This document shows, one piece after another, positions 61,558-64,000 of a stretch of 64,000 nucleotides of DNA (its first letter is position 1; each line of letters starts with the position of its first letter). Position numbers and translations under genes: made by a program. Origin of the DNA: Atkinsonella hypoxylon (lineage: Eukaryota > Ascomycota > Sordariomycetes > Hypocreales > Clavicipitaceae); NCBI GenBank assembly GCA_000729835.1, contig JFHB01000032.1:62001-126000 (forward strand). The letters are read 5' to 3'. The notes under the pieces are model-generated. The model did not search any database. It was not told the DNA's origin and saw only the letters and a list, made by a program, of their open reading frames with translations.

Positions 61558-64000
61558 TATAGCAGGAAGGATGTAAGACTATAGATATAGAGGTAATTGT
61601 AACTACTGTAGGGTAGCACACAAACAGTCTAGAAGTACCCTTATAGCTCTCTCTATTAGCCTATTCTGTTTGTAAATATAGAGGTAAGAGGTGCTAAAGT
61701 AAATACCCTTAGAAGATAGCTAAGCTTACAACCTAGTATTAATTTCTATACTACTATTAAAATAAAGGTGTTTAGGGTAGCAATTATACTAGTTCTTTAA
61801 TTCCTTAAAGAAGCCTTTAATACAGCTATAGAGAGTAGAACCCTCTTTATTAGCTAGATTAAAAGACTACTTATACTGTAATTTTCTATTAATTAAAAAA
61901 AGAACTAGAGGCCTCTTATTGTGCAGTATAGGCTCTATTTTAACAGTATCTCTCTCTATAATATCTAAACATCTAGGGGGGTTAGGAATAGCATGCTTAC
62001 TAGGTCTTCTAACAGCTTTAGCTTAGTTGTAAGCTAGGCAGTTAAAATCCTTTTCCTTAATTTTTGTAAAATTAGGAATACCTTTAGTAATAGAAGCAGT
62101 CTTCTTTAGTAAAGGGAGTCCTATATGCCCTAATCTAACGTGCTAAGTAGCAGCTAATTCTAGTAGCTTCTTATAGGAAGAAGAAGCAGTAGGATTTATA
62201 CTACTAGAATTATCATTAGAGCTAGCTTCCTGTTGCTCCCTATCTTGCTAGATCTCTTAAGAACCACAGGCCTTGTTTAAGGGATCTAGACAGCTACTTC
62301 CTCTAATATCCAGCAACTTAGGATTTAGACCTTCTAAATCCCTATTATTAGAAGGAATCTAACTAGGAGCTCGTTTAGGAACTAGAGCTAAAGGCTCTAT
62401 AACATTGTTATTAGTATTATCTGCTTCTTCTTCTTTAAAGTTAGATAATTCCTCGATTTAGCTATATTCCTCTAGATTAAAAACAGGCTGTTAAGGGATT
62501 TAAACCTCTATAGAATAACTAGCATTATAACCGCTATTATAACTATTGCTAGTAAATCCTATATAAGAGAGATTTACGTGGTTTTTACACACTCTAGGGG
62601 TCTCTTGCCCCTTAAGCTGTAAGAAGAAACTATGCTTTTTGGGATTTAGAAGCCTACAGTAGCTTCTATTAGCTAGAAATAGCTGATTTCTAAGGAGAGT
62701 GCCCCCTGTTAAATAGTGCTTTAGACCACTAATTAGGTTGGTATTTAAACCTAGGCAATATAGAGCATCCTTTAGAGCTAAAGGCCTATATTTAGCTGGA
62801 TTTATACTAACTAGTACCTAGAATACAGCAGTTCCCTGTCCTTTAGGATAAATAGGACCTCCTCTAGTAGCAATAGGCGCGGTTTTACCCTTTTTTATAG
62901 GCTTAAAAGTCCTAAAAAATGCCTTATTGTTAACTATATAACAGGTAGAACCTATATTGTATAGTAAGGAGTTTTTAATTATTCTATTAGAATAGTTAAA
63001 AGAAGGGGTATTATTACTAGTAATACTAGTATTACTAGTAGTGGATTCTATATCTAAATCGTAAGAATTATCACTACTAGAACTGCTAGATTCACTATTG
63101 GAATCTATAGTATCCTAGTTGCTAGTGGATAGGTTATAACAACCTATAGCAAAAGCAGCTTCTCTATCCTTATTCCTAGAGTTTTTGTTACTTCTTCTTC
63201 GGCCCTTCTACTTCTTCTTATTCTTAGAGGCTTTATCTATATCTTTAGAGGCATTAGAATTGTTAGAATTAGAATCGGAATTCTTCTTCTAATTAGGAGG
63301 ATTCTTTCCTTAATTAGCCTTATTATTAGAACCATTAGAATTAGAAGCTTTATAACTAAGAGCCTTAGATATAGAGGAGCTTTTATCTCTTTGTTCTTCT
63401 AATAAGTTAGCTATAAGGAACTGTAAATTCAGTATTTTTACAGATAGACCTTGTGCTCTAGCAGCTCTAATAGAATATTGCTGCCTTTCAGCCTAGCTAG
63501 AGAAGGTCTTCTTTAAAGCATTAATATAATAATTTACCTAGTCGATAGGATTAATAGCTACACTATAGAGCTGTAATCTAGCTAGTAAATTATTAAATTC
63601 AGCATTAAAGGCCTCTAAAGATCCCTTATAGTTCGAAAACGATAAGTTGTAATAACTAGTATATAGCGTACTACATTATATTTTAGCACTCTACGAATAT
63701 TGCCTAACTAGAATGTTATAGGCATCTATAGGGGACTTATGCCAGCTTATAGTAGCTTAAGGTCTAGATTAGCAACTATCTCTTATAATTATAAGGATAA
63801 TAGCTTGTTCTAAATCTACTAAAGTACTAGCTATACTAGGATTATTAATAAATTAAGGGAATCCTAGTGCCCTAAATTAAATAGTTAAAGCTTGCTTCTA
63901 CTGTTTAAAATTTTTAGGGCCTTTTAGCTTAGCAGCCTCTAGAATTAAGTGGACCTTCTTATTTAGCTCTTTTATAGTGCCTTTATTAAAAGCAGGCAGA

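Larger units (their letters stand above)
26948..64000 (-). mobile_element. Element A4: Ty1/Copia retrotransposon, split by B1 and cut by the window edge
   Basis: The first part is 26948-27426 (end of its 3' LTR, on the minus strand). After B1 and its duplicated GTAT, it resumes at 58800 with the rest of the 3' LTR to 59015, then the polypurine tract, RNase H, reverse transcriptase, integrase, protease and most of gag to the right edge. By comparison with A1 about 2.1 kb, including the 5' LTR, lies outside the window. It is the least mutated A copy by eye. Its own target duplication cannot be tested here. Confidence 0.9.
59140..64000 (-). pseudogene. A4 gag-pol relic (partial, runs off the window)
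   Basis: The minus-strand frame from the window edge holds the C-terminal two thirds of gag, protease (Asn for Asp near 62945), and integrase with its zinc-binding part near 62010-62140. Reverse transcriptase has YVDN at 60250-60261, and RNase H follows to about 59270. It is the best-preserved A polyprotein here: 61246-61557 and 60892-61215 are open and separated by a single stop. The gag start lies outside the window. Confidence 0.88.

Overview
The window is AT-rich, stop-riddled DNA of the kind produced by repeat-induced point mutation (RIP) in filamentous ascomycetes. C:G has been turned into T:A, CAA/CAG/TGG codons have become stops, and only short open stretches survive. I found no host gene, tRNA, rRNA or CRISPR array. 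Essentially all 64 kb can be explained as nested, RIP-mutated LTR retrotransposons. That fits an AT-isochore, a pericentromere or a centromere of a Pezizomycotina fungus; the species cannot be named from the sequence.

Layout, oldest to youngest. Element D is a Ty3/Gypsy-like gag-pol relic on the minus strand and is the substrate. Its pieces lie at 1-691 (start of reverse transcriptase), 8788-9730 (protease region), 17564-17740 (gag/pol linker) and 25619-26947 (probable gag). Four elements sit in D. C (692-8782, minus) is a Ty3/Gypsy chromovirus with a recognisable chromodomain. A1 (9731-17558, plus) and A2 (17741-25613, plus) are Ty1/Copia elements. A4 (minus, from 26948 past the right edge) is a Copia element of the same family. 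B1, an 11.7-kb Ty3/Gypsy element, sits inside the 3' LTR of A4 (27427-58795). B1 is itself split by A3, a Copia element (33401-41276), and by B2, a second copy of its own family (43244-54985). Target-site duplications were found for every complete element: GTAAT for C, AGCAT for A1, CTAAT for A2, AGACT for A3, GTAT for B1 and CTAC for B2. With the inserts removed, B1 is within 2 bp of the length of B2.

Coding content. Family A encodes one gag-pol frame in the order gag, protease, integrase, reverse transcriptase, RNase H. Spacings between landmarks are multiples of three in A1, A2 and A3. Family B encodes gag with a zinc knuckle, protease, reverse transcriptase, RNase H and integrase, followed by about 4.1 kb of unexplained 3' sequence shared by both copies. 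Element C encodes protease, reverse transcriptase, RNase H, integrase and chromodomain, with about 2.4 kb of unexplained sequence before its 3' LTR. No copy can make a full polyprotein.

The most interesting signal is spatial. Within each element the outer edges of the LTR pair are much less mutated than the inner edges, although the two were identical at insertion. The interrupted element B1, and the A4 LTR, are also less mutated right beside the elements inserted in them. RIP therefore appears to fade towards breaks in homology. The dips beside nested inserts suggest the inserts were already present when most of the mutation took place.
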